The notes below the pieces were generated by a model, which made no database searches, was not told the origin of the DNA, and was given only the letters and a program-made list of their open reading frames with translations. The position numbers and the translations under genes are program-made. Shown piece after piece: positions 33,775 through 45,211 of a stretch of 64,000 nucleotides of DNA. Origin of the DNA: Mytilisepta virgata. Its lineage: Eukaryota; Mollusca; Bivalvia; Mytilida; Mytilidae. Where the stretch lies: positions 45,710,150-45,774,149 of the forward strand of contig CM051514.1 in assembly GCA_028015205.1 (NCBI GenBank), given 5' to 3'. Within the stretch, counting starts at the first letter, position 1; each line of letters begins with the position of its first letter.

Positions 33775-33844
33775 TTCCTGACGAGAAATCGAACCCTGAT
33801 CTCTTGTTAAATAGAAACAACTGTAATTACCATTATACTGCCAG
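33775..33844 (-). pseudogene. tRNA-like sequence
   Basis: The minus strand reads CCCTGGCAGTATAATGGTAA (acceptor and A box), then the anticodon arm TTGTT-TCTATTT-AACAA with a perfect 5-bp stem, and GATCAGGGTTCGATTTCTCG (T arm). Acceptor and T-arm stems have mismatches, and U33 of the anticodon loop is a C. It is a tRNA pseudogene or a SINE head rather than a working tRNA. Confidence 0.5.
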
Positions 33845-34829
33845 GGATGTCATATAAAATATACAGTGTCAATATTCTAAATCAAATAAATTGAAGATTT
33901 TGCGGTCTCGTCCGTCTCCAACGAGCAGAGAGTCAGAAGAGACCAGCAGCTGAAGAAAGCAGATGTACAAATTTATAAACATTTATGAGTTAACGTGTTG
34001 GCAATAAAATTGAAACTCTTATTTAAACCAATGTAACTTATCTGAGGAAAACACGAATTTGATGGGAGTATGACAACTACCGTAAAATGATTTTGCACAT
34101 GCCATATAACTAACAGTGTTCCTGGCATTAGCTAGCTGTCTAAAACAATCATTAAAATTCCTCACTAATTCTTGCACTCTTTATAATCTACAGGCCTGGT
34201 TTAAATTGAAGGTAACAAGATTACACAAATGGGATTAATTATCTTTATCGCATTTAATATGGATTTCATACTTGATTCAAATATACATGTTTTTAACCTG
34301 TGTATATCATTTGTACCCACATGAATATTTATATAAGAAAACTGATTACTTCACCAGTCAAACCTCCAAATGCATGAAACTTGTCGGAGACACTTTATCT
34401 ATTTATCCCCCCACTCATTCATATTTAGCGGGTCGAAAATATCGCCGCCTGGTGTGTGACCTAGAAAATACTACCTACGACACAAATGGATTCTCGTTTG
34501 ACCTTGAGAAGCAACCAATGAAAATCGATAACAAGAAAAATAAATGGAAATGGTGAGCTGTCAAAAGGGGCGTAAAACGACAGGGAAAACCAAATATAAA
34601 ATCGTAAAAAACAACAACAAACTAAAAAGTGAAAAATACTCAACGTTTCGACCAATATGGTCTTGATCACAAGTATGTAAAAAATAAAAAGGAAAAGGTG
34701 TTGACTCTTTGAAAAAAATGAAAATCATTCACCTCCGACCTGTAAAATATGAATAAATGTTTCAGGGGTTTGTAGGAACGAAGGTTGATACAAAACTCTG
34801 ACTTGGGAGGATGTATCTATAGGGCGTTA
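33845..34829. other. Gene-free stretch
   Basis: A 94-codon frame at 34272-34556 has no recognised domain. Nothing else seen. Confidence 0.35.
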
Positions 34830-36235
34830 GCTCAACAAGGGTATAACATATACCTATTTATTATTTGCAGATGATCTTATAATACTGTCATTATCAGCGT
34901 CTAGATTACAGAACAGTTTAGATTCATTGTCTAATTACTGCAACAAATGATAGTTAACAGTAAACACTAAAAGGACCAAAACTATGATAATACAAAATCA
35001 TGCCAACAATAAAACTAATAATTTCATAAAGTATAAGGGCCAACTACTAGAAAATGTAAATGAATATAAGTATTTAGGCTGTATCATTTCAAGTAATGGA
35101 AGTTTAGTAAATTGTAGTTTGGATCTGGCAAATAAAGCTCGCAAGGCATTGTTTGCAATAAAAGTTACACATCAAATTTCAGTCAACTTCCTCTTAAAGT
35201 GGCTTGTGCAATTTATTTCAAACATTAGTACGTCCTATATTAACTTATAATTCTGAAATATGTTTATTGGACTATTACTTAACAGATTATCGAGCAAATA
35301 TGAGAGCTAGCAAAGGCAACTCTAATATTGATATGTTTACTTTTGCTGACAAAAAACTCCAATTGAAAAATTACAGCTTAATTTCATTAAAAATACTCTG
35401 GGCACAAAAAGATGTCAACAACTTTTGTTGTCAGAGAAGAGTTAAACATTCTTCCTGTTATTTTATAACAACTCAAATTATAATGTGTTTAGCAAGACTA
35501 AATATGATGAAATAAACCCTATCCTTAAACAAGCTTTTCTCCTTACAAAAAAATTAGATAACGAGGGAACTTATTCGTGATACACGTATGCAGTAAATGT
35601 AGTAAAGGAAACTGAAAATGATTTAAATCAAATTTCAAATTGTAAAACGCTAATAAAAACAAATAAATTAAAAGATAAAATTAACCTATATGTTAAAGAC
35701 TATTATCAAAAACTAAATAAATCACAGCTATTTAAAAATTGAAAGTGAATAAAATCTGTACTATTTACTCACCCAAAAACGTAAAATAATAACAAAATTC
35801 AGAATGTCTGAACATGTATTGTTGATTGAAACATGGGGGGGGGGACATTATAAGGGAACAGAGACTTTGAAAGGAATGTAATATTTTAGATGATAAATCA
35901 CATTTTTCCTTCAATTGTAAGATTAATACAAAATTGAGAGAAACCTTTTTAAACAGTTATATAGGAAATTATCCTAATTTGACTTCCCATACTTATATAG
36001 AAACATTGAAAACTACTTTGAATCCATCAACACCCGATGACATTAATACAGTAGCGTCTTTAATACAACAGTCATTAGAACTGAGGAAAGGAAACACTTA
36101 AACTGTTAATATACATATTTTTCCTTCTTGTGTTATATATGTATATTTGTCTGTATATTTGTATGATTTGTCTGTTTTGCTATGGACCAAATGGTTTTTT
36201 GTTGTTTTGCAATGAAGGTTGAATTTAATTGAAAA
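34830..36235 (+). mobile_element. LINE relic, 5'-truncated
   Basis: It starts inside the RT palm (FADDLIILS at about 34860) and proceeds through the thumb and C-terminal regions to about 36105. Its 3' UTR contains TGTCTGTTTTGCTATGGACC and ends near TTGAATTTAATTGAAA. It belongs to the same broad LINE group as the minus-strand relic at 10861-13620 but to a different subfamily. Confidence 0.7.
34860..36105 (+). pseudogene. LINE reverse transcriptase pseudogene, C-terminal half
   Basis: Successive frames encode LLFADDLIILSLSASRLQNS, then (34984-35250) LLENVNEYKYLGCIISSNGS with NKARKALFAIK, then (35204-35515) LVRPILTYNSEICLLDYYLT. Later pieces are NPILKQAFLLTKKLDN and a broken FRMSEHVLLIE-like segment. 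Overlaps and stops between frames show at least four disabling changes. The endonuclease and N-terminal RT are missing. Confidence 0.82.
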
Positions 36236-37334
36236 TTTTTTCTGGAATTCTACCTTGTGCAAAGATAAAACTATGATAAATGCATGATATCTGGTTATAT
36301 TTGATAGTATCGTGATATCTGTATCGATATAATAGTTAACTGTAGAAGTATGTAAAGTGCTTCCTTAAATAGTCTTCTGGCAAAGCAGCTGGAAATATAA
36401 CACATATGTGAAAAAAAACTAATTATTCTTGACTTTACATATTGACCTTTCGTTTTATTTCAAACAAAAAAAAACTATTTAAAAAATTTAATACTACTTG
36501 ATAAATATGTTTTTAATAACATATGAGAAAAAAAAAACACACACACACACACAAAATTGCCGACTAATTAGAAAGTTCAAATGAAAAAAGAGAATAAATG
36601 TAAAAACAAAAGCAACACGGATTCGAATCAGAAGACACAATCATAATCTAACATAACAAAACAGACAAAAAAATAAAAACACCACACCAAAGAACTAAAA
36701 CCACGTGCGCAACTTAGAAACCATGGGGAATGAGTGATCCATGATCTCGCTACATTTCATTTTCATGTGAATGTCGTTCCCTGGATTAAGTACCCCTGGA
36801 GTGGACTCGGAAACTCTTACGTTTGGTATAGTTAATTGCAATACCCAATTCAAGTAAAAACAATGGATGAAATATATAAAAATTTGATTGACAGTGAAGA
36901 CCATAGAATTCTGTTCTCATCTGAGAAACATATACAATGTAATTCGTCTCATTTCTTCTCGTTGGATCGGAATGTAGTTACGTTGTATGCATAGAAAAAG
37001 ATGAAGACATTATATATACCAGCCTTTTACATACAAAAACTCTAATACGACATTTTCCAATGATTCGATTGTAAATAAAAAAAAAAACATTCCATCTTGT
37101 TTAGACACATCGACCCTACCATTACAAAGTTAGAAGAAGAAATCTCTCAAATTGCATGAACTCCAACTAAAGGGTAAATATCGCCTGTTTTGAAATATCA
37201 CGTTCTTCTTATTTTCAGCTAAAGCTTAAAAGCTTAAAAACAAGAATTAGAACAGATTTGTCCATCAGGCTGTAATGGGTACTATCTAAAAGATTAACTG
37301 GGTGGTGAGTAGAACTATTAAGACATTTTTTAAA
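36236..37334. other. Gene-free stretch with (AC)n
   Basis: An ACACAC microsatellite lies at about 36537-36554. No gene recognised. Confidence 0.4.
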
Positions 37335-37500
37335 GGGGCGCCGTGGTGTAGTCGTTAGTACCTACGAAGCCAAAGGTCCCTGTTTCGATTCCCGTTGGGA
37401 ATGAAATTTCAATGATCAAATTCGCGACCCCCTATTGGCATAATTTGCGAGGATTGTCTCGATAAAAGATGCTAGTCCGTCGGATGGGGACGAAAAATGC
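37335..37500 (+). mobile_element. tRNA-derived SINE (family C)
   Basis: The head GGGGCGCCGTGGTGTAGTCG plus TTAGTACC has a good A box, and GGTCCCTGTTTCGATTCCCG a good B box 30 bases on. A non-tRNA body follows and ends GTCCGTCGGATGGGGACG. Only one copy is in the window; the 3' boundary is approximate. Confidence 0.7.
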
Positions 37501-37835
37501 TGTTTAGAACATCGGAAAAACAACATTGTATTAAATTTAAATTTAAAATATTTATGTCTGTCAAAGAGATAATTTTACGTAGTGTGCTTTGCCTATTATT
37601 ATGGACATCGGAACACCTAGAATATGTATCAAGAAATAAAAAATTTCAGGAAAGTGATATGAATTCATCCAGTTTGTTAGCTGGAGGTACGTTTCTGTGT
37701 ATAAAGTGTTTTTTCTAAGTGTGGTCATATTTATTTTCTGTATACGCAATAAATATCGTATAGATTCCGGTATGACAAAGTAATAGTTTCCCTATTAGAA
37801 CTGTTTACATAAACAAGTCAATTAGTTCAGAAATT

Positions 37836-38106
37836 GTTTGTTTGTTTTTTTAGTTGGGGGTTTACACAGTTTTCAGAACATTTGGCTATTTCGCGCGGCC
37901 AGTTTTTATTGATGGAGGAAGACGGAGTACCCGGAGAGAACCACCAACCTTCGGTGTTGGAAAATTGGCAACCCTTGTCAATTTTAGATCGGAGTCGAAC
38001 ACACCTCGCCACAGGTGAAATTCGAACTCCCAACCTCAGTTTTGACAGGCTAGTGATCATAAGTAGTCCTGACGAACTACCTATACCACTCGGCCACGGA
38101 GGTCCC
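37836..38106 (-). mobile_element. tRNA-derived SINE (family A), clean insertion
   Basis: A minus-strand copy of the same SINE as 18846-19119, full length with an AAAC-type tail. The 12-bp target duplication AGTTCAGAAATT lies at 37824-37835 and 38107-38118. Confidence 0.93.
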
Positions 38107-38204
38107 AGTTCAGAAATTTTCAGGTTGTGTAGTTGAAAAACAAATATGTTCAAATTCGATATAGCCGTTGTTTACGCTTCGAATAGTCTGAAAGAGCAAC
38201 TTTT

Positions 38205-38270
38205 ATTCATATCTTTATAGATTTTCATTCATATCTTTATATATTTTCATTCATATATTTATATTCAACC
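38205..38270 (+). repeat. 22-bp tandem repeat, three copies
   Basis: The unit ATTCATATCTTTATAGATTT plus TC starts at 38205, 38227 and 38249. Confidence 0.8.
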
Positions 38271-38322
38271 ATAGTAATAATCATTGAAACATTACTCAGC
38301 TGTGATAACAAATTTGTACAAG

Positions 38323-38367
38323 TACAATATATACATGATATTTGATTTATATCATGTATATATTGTA
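38323..38367. repeat. Perfect 19-bp inverted repeat
   Basis: The arms 38323-38341 (TACAATATATACATGATAT) and 38349-38367 are exact reverse complements around a 7-base loop. Confidence 0.9.
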
Positions 38368-39120
38368 TGTCTGTCTAATTATGTTAAATTTCACGTGTAT
38401 TTGTGTATTTGTAATTTTATGATAATCCAATATTGGATTTTAAATCAATACATTTTTGACTTTATCTGTATTTTTAAGAATATTAAATATTTACACATTT
38501 CTAATATAAAGGATGACATGCTTTTGCGTGGCACAGTAATAGCCCTTTCAATTTATTTTGTTTAAAATATAATGCCAGTAACAGTTACTGTAACACGGCA
38601 ATGATGCAATGCACTGTATCGCAAAAACAACAGCTCAGTTATAATTTCATTTTTGAAATATCTTTATGCAGTTATGTCAGAACTATGGAAAATACGCAAA
38701 TTAAATGAGATAAGTCAAGGAAACGCTTACTTTAATTATGAAACCCATTTGTTTTTTATAAGACAAAGGACAATGCAATTTCCAATGATAAAACTCACAT
38801 ATAATTGCACTATATAGACAAGGTAAATAACTTGACTGACGTCATACCGCGTGGGCCTCATCAACAGACAGAAATTATGCAAAAGAGGTCAATCAAGGCC
38901 AGATGAGTTTAGGAGAACTATTATATGGCTCCGTGGTGGTTTTATATTTGGACACATGTTTTATTGGAATATAAGATTATTAAATGATAGTTTTAAGAGA
39001 AAATCAGTGTAATGCCGTTAAGTGGACTAAAACCATTCAGTCTGGGGACAGAAATTAAAGATTCCATTGATTAAAAATTTGAATTCTAATTTATGTCCAT
39101 ATTCTGTCTATATGGATATG
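38368..39120. other. Gene-free stretch
   Basis: No coding sequence, RNA gene or shared repeat recognised. Confidence 0.4.
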
Positions 39121-39318
39121 TGTAAATAATGTCAAGCAAATTTAGGTTTTTCAGCCTTTTTATTGCGAGGTAGCCACAATGGCGTGTTTAAGCTTGTGCT
39201 TTATAAGGTGTTTAAGAGGGGCGAGCGTCGTGTGGCTTTAAATGTGGTGTTCCCTCCAATGTAATACAACTATCAGGGGATTGGAAGAGCTCAGCTTATA
39301 AACGTTATCTAAAATACT
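39121..39318 (+). repeat. Right-end block of a duplicated unit
   Basis: It carries TTTTCAGCCTTTTTATTGCG, GTGGTGTTCCCTCCAATGTA and GGGGATTGGAAGAGCTCAGC. The same block closes R2 (50568-50730) and R3 (59812-59984). Here it stands without the rest of a unit to its left, and is separated from R2 by an insertion. Confidence 0.85.
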
Positions 39319-40605
39319 GTTTATTTGATTAACTTATTGTTGCAAAGAGAATGTCTGCTCAGTGCTAATCTGTTCTAACTCATTTTAGGTAAGAAAGCTT
39401 GGAACAGGTCGACTTTGATTATATGGGACTCCATAAACAAATATTCTGAGTTGAAGAATACCGATATTTAAACCTTTGGAAGACTTACCTCAGAGCGACT
39501 TGTCCGCCAGTTGAGTAGATCTGATTTAAATGTACAGAATTTTGTATTACTATTATTCATGTTGGAACAAGTGATATTTTTAATTAATCCAGTAATAAAT
39601 TTAGATCAAATATCAATTCTATAATTCAACTCATTGCTTCTGTAAACAGATATTTGTCGCATTTTGTTATTTATTTTACATAGAACAGCTGATTAAGGAT
39701 TTTCAAAGGCTATTTAAGGCATTTTAAATGCAGAATTCAGGTAGCGAGCTCCCTCGAGTGCGGGCAGTCGGGGGTTGGAACCAAAGATATTAAAATTGAT
39801 ATTTGCTGCTATTCCGTCAAATATGTGGTATAAAGGTGTAAGAGCAAACGACTCTTCGGCTCGGAGTCGGTATAATGTGTCCGTTTGGGGTGATATATCT
39901 TCCTGCGGACTGTTACCTCGTGAGCTAGAACGTTAAAAATCCGACACAGCGTGTCGGTGTAGTACAAAGCAGCGCTAATATTCATATCATATCACCATGT
40001 TCTCTTCCTTGTATGCACCTAATGGATGCAATCGCACTTTAAGGTTACAATACACTATTAGAAGATTCACTGTTCCCCGCCATGTTATGGAGAGATGATT
40101 GAGCCTAAAAATGAATATCACAATCGCTTCCGACTGGTCAGTATCATATTAATTTGTAAATGATTTAAAACGAAATTTGGTCTTTATTCCAATGTTCTCA
40201 AACAACCTATTTAACATGAATGTTAAAAAATGTGTGGAAAATGAATATTAAAATGGTGGACACCCGGATTTTCGGGAAAATTGTATCCCCCTTTTTCAAA
40301 CTTATTTTAGGCTAGAAAAGTACGGGAGCATATATTTTAAATTCCTTTAAACTATTCCACTACATTTCCGCCACAACGGAATGCTATAATTTTTCTATAA
40401 ATTAATATGGAAACTTATTAGATTTTATTAGATATTAGGGTACCCCATATGGGAAATATACAACGGCTAGTTGTTGTATCTGACCTGAAACAGTAATCCA
40501 TCCATTCACCCATCTTAGAGAATTTAGGGTACAACAAGGAAGCACATTTACTCTGACCACTATATCAATATCAAGGGAGAGTTTTGTGCTCATCCTTCAA
40601 TTTTT
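39319..40605. other. 1.3-kb insertion at the R1/R2 junction
   Basis: In R3 and R4 the right-end block passes directly into the next unit. Here 1287 bp intervene, containing a SINE-B copy at 39739-40030 but no gene. Either it was inserted here or it was removed from the later junctions. Confidence 0.7.
39739..40030 (+). mobile_element. tRNA-derived SINE (family B), decayed copy
   Basis: A plus-strand relative of 19482-19839: GGTAGCGAGCTCCCTCGAGT, GGCTCGGAGTCGGTATAATG, CTGCGGACTGTTACCTCGTG and GTACAAAGCAG occur in order. The first few head bases are missing and the B box is mutated (GGGGGTTGGAACC). Confidence 0.85.
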
Positions 40606-40701
40606 TTATTCTAAAAATACATATTTAAAATTCGATTATCTTTTAATTTGGTCTATTATTATTATCATTTACTTTTCATTCTTTAGTTTTGGTTCAGTTA
40701 A

Positions 40702-40993
40702 AAAATAACAATCCAAAGATACTTATATTAGATATTGTAAATTTATACTATGCTGTATACGACGTATTTCAAGGAGTTACCTCTCATCAGTAGCATTAAA
40801 ACCGAAACATTTGGAAGACCAAAAACCAACCTTATTTTAAACAAAAAGTACTCAAAACCAAAAATACCGAAATAGGAAGCCAAATATCAGCTAAGGAGAT
40901 CTACCATGTGCTACAATGAACCCTTAGTATTTCTATTATTTTTTAATTTTGCTAAATACTGGTAATTTCTCCAACAAATAAATGAATAATCAT
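40702..40993 (-). mobile_element. Hammerhead-carrying element in R2
   Basis: R3 and R4 read GGTTCTSTWAACATGCACG without interruption, while R2 has 292 extra bases flanked by GTTAA (40697-40701 and 40994-40998). The insert is a near full-length relative of 3921-4202 in the same strand orientation, ending GGATTGTTATTTTTT on the minus strand. Confidence 0.88.
40750..40796 (-). ncRNA. Hammerhead ribozyme
   Basis: Minus-strand order is ATGCTA (40796-40791), CTGATGA (40790-40784), stem II GAGG-TAACT-CCTT, GAA, stem III ATACG-T-CGTAT (perfect, 40767-40757), cleavage base A (40756) and CAGCAT (40755-40750). The pair next to the cleavage site in stem I is an A/C mismatch; the other five stem I pairs are intact. 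The core is otherwise complete, so residual activity is possible. Confidence 0.8.
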
Positions 40994-41814
40994 GTTAACA
41001 TGCACGTGTGATTAGAATTATATATGTTTTATGATTCGTTCATTTATTTTTACATTATATGTAGCTGTTCCACTTCAATTTACCTTTCTTGTAATTTCTA
41101 CTCCGTAAAGTTTTCTTTTTAACTCAGTTTATTTAGTATGGCCATTCTCCTAGTCCGTTTTCTCTGAACAGATAATAATGTTTCTTGTGTCAAGAGAATT
41201 TTTTTAATTCTTGAAAATTACGTCTACCCAGCCCTTTTTTATATTTGTAATTCAGAATTTTCTCACAGATATGAATGTCGGGTTTCCTGAAAAATTTCCG
41301 TGTTTGTACCTTCTGTTTAAGTAAGTTACATGCACTTGTATTGTGACTGTCATTTATTTTTTGTGTTGAGTGTATAGTTGACGTTGTGAAGACAAGAATT
41401 TTTTTCAGCTGCTGATCTGAGTCTAATAAATGATTTTACATACTTTTGTCTTTGAAATTTGCTAAAGAGAAATTTAAAGATTCGAAAAGTAATTCAGAGA
41501 TTTTGAGTGTGTACAATTGTAACGTCCATTTACGTTTTACAAGATACATGAATTATTTAACTTTTTCGTAACGTTTTTAAGACGATGAGAAGGGAAAATG
41601 TCACTCAACTACACATGGAGAATTATATTCTCAGGACAACGTTGACAATGCATGCATACTTTTGCTGAATTTGATAATTAGATAAATGGTAAATAATCTT
41701 GAATATTTGAATATAAAATGAAATGAAACATATCTTTGTCTCAGAAAATATCATTTTAATGCTATATTGCATTTTCCAGTTTCTTATGTATACTTTGTCT
41801 TTACTTATATATCA

Positions 41815-42052
41815 GCAAAAGAATATCGAAGCGACAAAACAGTAGGAAAGGTCCACAAATTCGAAGTCCAATGAAAAGACAAAGTCAAGAGAACGGAACA
41901 CAACAAACAAGCGCGACAAACTAAAAGAATAAAAAAACGTATAATAAACTAAACAACACTATAACAAGACAGCACAGAATCTAACGCACTAGCAATGTGA
42001 ACTTTCATAAAAGAAACAGGACTGACATCAGGTGCTCCGGAAGGGTAAGCAT
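41815..42052 (-). mobile_element. Penelope-like 3' end in R2
   Basis: The minus strand carries GCTTACCCTTCCGGAGCACC and the family's rich run of TTTTGTC-like words. The R3 (51575-51812) and R4 (60750-60985) counterparts sit at the same place, so this insertion predates the duplication. In R2 a deletion joins it directly to TAGCCAATATCG. Confidence 0.7.
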
Positions 42053-43165
42053 TTAGCCAATATCGATGCATGCGCAAGCATTCAATCTTCATCCGAGGAT
42101 GGTAAAAGCTTTCAGCAGAAACGGTTTTTTAAATCTCTACTTATTGTCCAGGGAACAGCGCATGTGCAGTTATATAAATCGGACCAGATATTTGAAAAAC
42201 AATAAAGCAGCGATTATGAGTGGTAGAACCAGAGATTTGATGTGGGTCTAAACTTTGGTAATCCAGTCGCAGAACTTATACAAGCAGATATTTGAACCAG
42301 ATATTATTTTAACTTGAAGTTAATGAGTACTTATTTTTTTTTTAGCTGTACTGCATTCTTCTAACAAATATTGTTTTAGTTAAGTTTCTTGAATTCCAAG
42401 CAAATCTTATCTAGAAATATCTAGAAACACAAAAGCTGTATTTAGTTTTTGAAATTGTATAATTGGTCTGGAAATAAGATGTTGTTCACTGATGAAAGAG
42501 TCGAGTAATTGTGTAGAAACCTCTGGACATTTATAAATTAACCAGAACATTTATTGTAAAACACATATAAAGTTACCAGACACCTGTTGTGGAGAGATGG
42601 GAACCGGTGGCAATTGATAGAAATAATTTAATTATACTGCGGAAGAATTACACTGCTGGATATTTCATTGTTAATATTGTAAAGACACTGAAGATGGGGA
42701 GCGAAACTTATATTTCATTGCAAGAACTGTCTATTTTCATGAACACTATTCTGAGAAACGAAACACATTGACCGTTGGAATATTCTATTTGAATTTCGGA
42801 TTTTAAATGATATTATAATGAACTGTAATTATTATTTGCAAATATATTCTTTTAAGTACCAGAAAATCATTTGTAAATTTTTAAATTTTATTGAATCATT
42901 AAATGTTATGTCAAAAATTACTTACTTTTATAACAGAAGTTTTAAATTTCCGTTCGTACAGTAATACATGGAGATTGTAGCACAGTAAATACTTTATTCA
43001 GGGTATACAATTAACAGTGTTAAAGATGAAATGGAATAAAAGAACGTTAAATAAAGAATATAACTAGAAAGCTATTGTTGAAACAGTTAACCCAACAGCC
43101 CTATGTTTAGTAGGGACACTTGCACAAAATCCAAAATCTAAATTGGTATTGTCTATTTACAGATA

Positions 43166-43428
43166 GGTGGTCTAGGTAGTTTGTCATGATTACTTATGAT
43201 CACTAGCCTGTCAACACTGAGGTTGCGAGTTCGAATCTCACCTGTGGCGGGATGTGTTCGACTCCGATCTAAATTGACAAGGAGTGCCAATTTTTATACC
43301 GAAGGTCGGTGGTTCTCTCCGGGTACTCCGGCTTCGTCCACCAATAAAAACTGGCCGCCGCGAAATAGCCAAATGTGCTGAAAACGGCGTAAAATTCCTA
43401 CTAAACAAACAAACACAATCTTTTATTG
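43166..43428 (+). mobile_element. SINE (family A) in R2, 5' end deleted
   Basis: Same insertion as 664-912 and 53060-53328. The right target duplication TCTTTTATTGA is kept (43429-43439), but the left one and the first 20 or so bases of the head are missing. Confidence 0.88.
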
Positions 43429-44298
43429 AGTGATGACAACAATCTATTCTTTTATGACAGCAAAAATCCTTCTACTTTATCTTTGACAACATGCAGCGAT
43501 GCTGGTATACACGTGTATTGCAACAAGAAAAAGGGAACTTGACAAATTGAAAATTGAATTCATCCCATTTGTCGTAAAGTTTTGTCTTCAAATGTCCGTT
43601 TTTGTCAATTTCTAGAAATATATCTAAATAAGAAGAAATCTTAGGTGTGTATGTACTATTCTTAATTTTAATTTGGATTAATTAGATTTTTTAAAATCTT
43701 GGAATAATTTACAATTACCAACAATGTCTATTTATTACAAATATATGTATTCATTCATTTGGATTTTTGTTTGTATGTTCAATTTTTATAACTCATAAAA
43801 AAGACTACAAGATTACGTTAAATCCATATAGTTCTGTAGTGTTAAATAGGAACCTGTGATGGATCACGGGAGCTAAGCCCACAGGGCTGCCCAGCACGTC
43901 CCCAAGTTGCGGATATGGGAGATCCTGACGTTGGGTGGGGGGTTGTCAGGTCATAAACGGAAAGCATGACCGCGGACCGTAGTGGGTAACGTGTTTGGAG
44001 AATGCCACACTCCGTGTACGATAAAGACCCTTTCTGTAGTTTCCAAAAAGATTAGGCTGATGACCGCTATCGAAGGATAAATGATGTTACCCTACCCAAC
44101 CATTTACCCTTTTACAGTGGCAGTCAAAATTGGTTCTCCTTTGTGTACTGTCCAACCCCTATTTAATTGTGTTTGATAATTTGTTGAACTGGTTCTCGTC
44201 CTAAAGAAGCATTAAATATTTGCCACTGGACGATAAACAAGAAACAGTCAATCGATCAATCAATCTATTAACACATAGAAGTTTTAAAAATGCAGGTT

Positions 44299-45130
44299 TT
44301 ATGTCGTCATGCCAGAAATTGGAATCTAAGGGTTGCCATGTTACAAAACAAACCACCGATATGAGCTGAATTCGCATGATAATACCGCAGGATACAAAGG
44401 AGCATATCCCATGAAAGTGTTCTATTACTATTCTTCATTTTTTTTTAAATTATTGCAAGATCCTCAACAATAAGGGAAATTTCCACACATTTCCAGATGA
44501 TCACGACGGCGCCTATGATAGATTACTCGTCCATGTTTAAAAAAACAATCGTTCGCCTGGGATGTCAATAAGAAAGTGAACTCAGAACAAATTCTGATAA
44601 TCAAATCACACTTACAACGTACCGTAGTCTATAAATTTATATATCAAATACAACATTGGAGTCATGAACTTGCACCAGAAAGACATAAAATATGATTCGT
44701 CTTAAAGACAAAGACAACATCCTATGGAATTTTAACTTATTGGTGGGATAAAAGGAGGATTTAATTTCTACGGACCAATGACATACATTTAAATATCAGC
44801 AATACACCATAAAACTGAAATATGCACTTTTTATTTATGTCGTCATGCCAGAAATTGGATTCTAAGGGTTGCCGTAGTTGTAGCAATATGTTTTGAAATG
44901 GGACCCCGATCAGATCAAGGGGTCTATAAATTCATATATAAAATACAACATTGGAGTCATGAACTTGCACCAGAAAGACATTAAATATTATTCATCTGAA
45001 AGGCAAAGACAACATCCTATGGCCTTTTAACTTATTGGTGGAATAAAAAGAGGATTTAACTTCTATGGACAAATGACATACATTTAATTATCAGCAATAC
45101 ACCATAAAACTCAAATATAAACTTTTTATT
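44299..45130 (+). repeat. R2-specific internal tandem duplication, about 540 bp
   Basis: TTTATGTCGTCATGCCAGAA and following bases occur at 44299 and again at 44837, and the GGAGTCATGAACTTGCACCA segment also occurs twice. R3 has each once (54214 onwards), and R1 also has a single copy with the 44345-like part retained. This places the duplication in R2 and a related deletion in R3. Confidence 0.75.
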
Positions 45131-45211
45131 TGAAAATTAAACAAGGTTTGAAGTGTTAAATTGATAACCGGGCGTCTTCGTGTGTCTCATCTGATCTTAG
45201 CCTTTAGCCTC
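45110..45211 (-). other. Putative 3'-UTR exon, glycine-rich gene in R2
   Basis: The minus strand has acceptor GTATTATTTTTTCCAG ending at 45212, an exon starting GAGGCTAAAGGC, and AATAAA at 45125-45130. It would join the donor at 46331. Conserved in R3 and in the orphan R1 copy. Inference only: no transcript evidence. Confidence 0.5.

Noticed and set aside
37834..38153. Two 100-codon frames on opposite strands
   Set aside because: Both fall in the SINE-A copy at 37836-38106. The same is true of 776-1036 (in SINE-A of R1) and 43196-43381 (in R2).
44040..44080. CTGATGACCGC...GAAGGA resembling a hammerhead core
   Set aside because: The stem II region CCGCTATC cannot pair, no stem III or cleavage site follows, and R1 and R3 do not keep CTGATGA.
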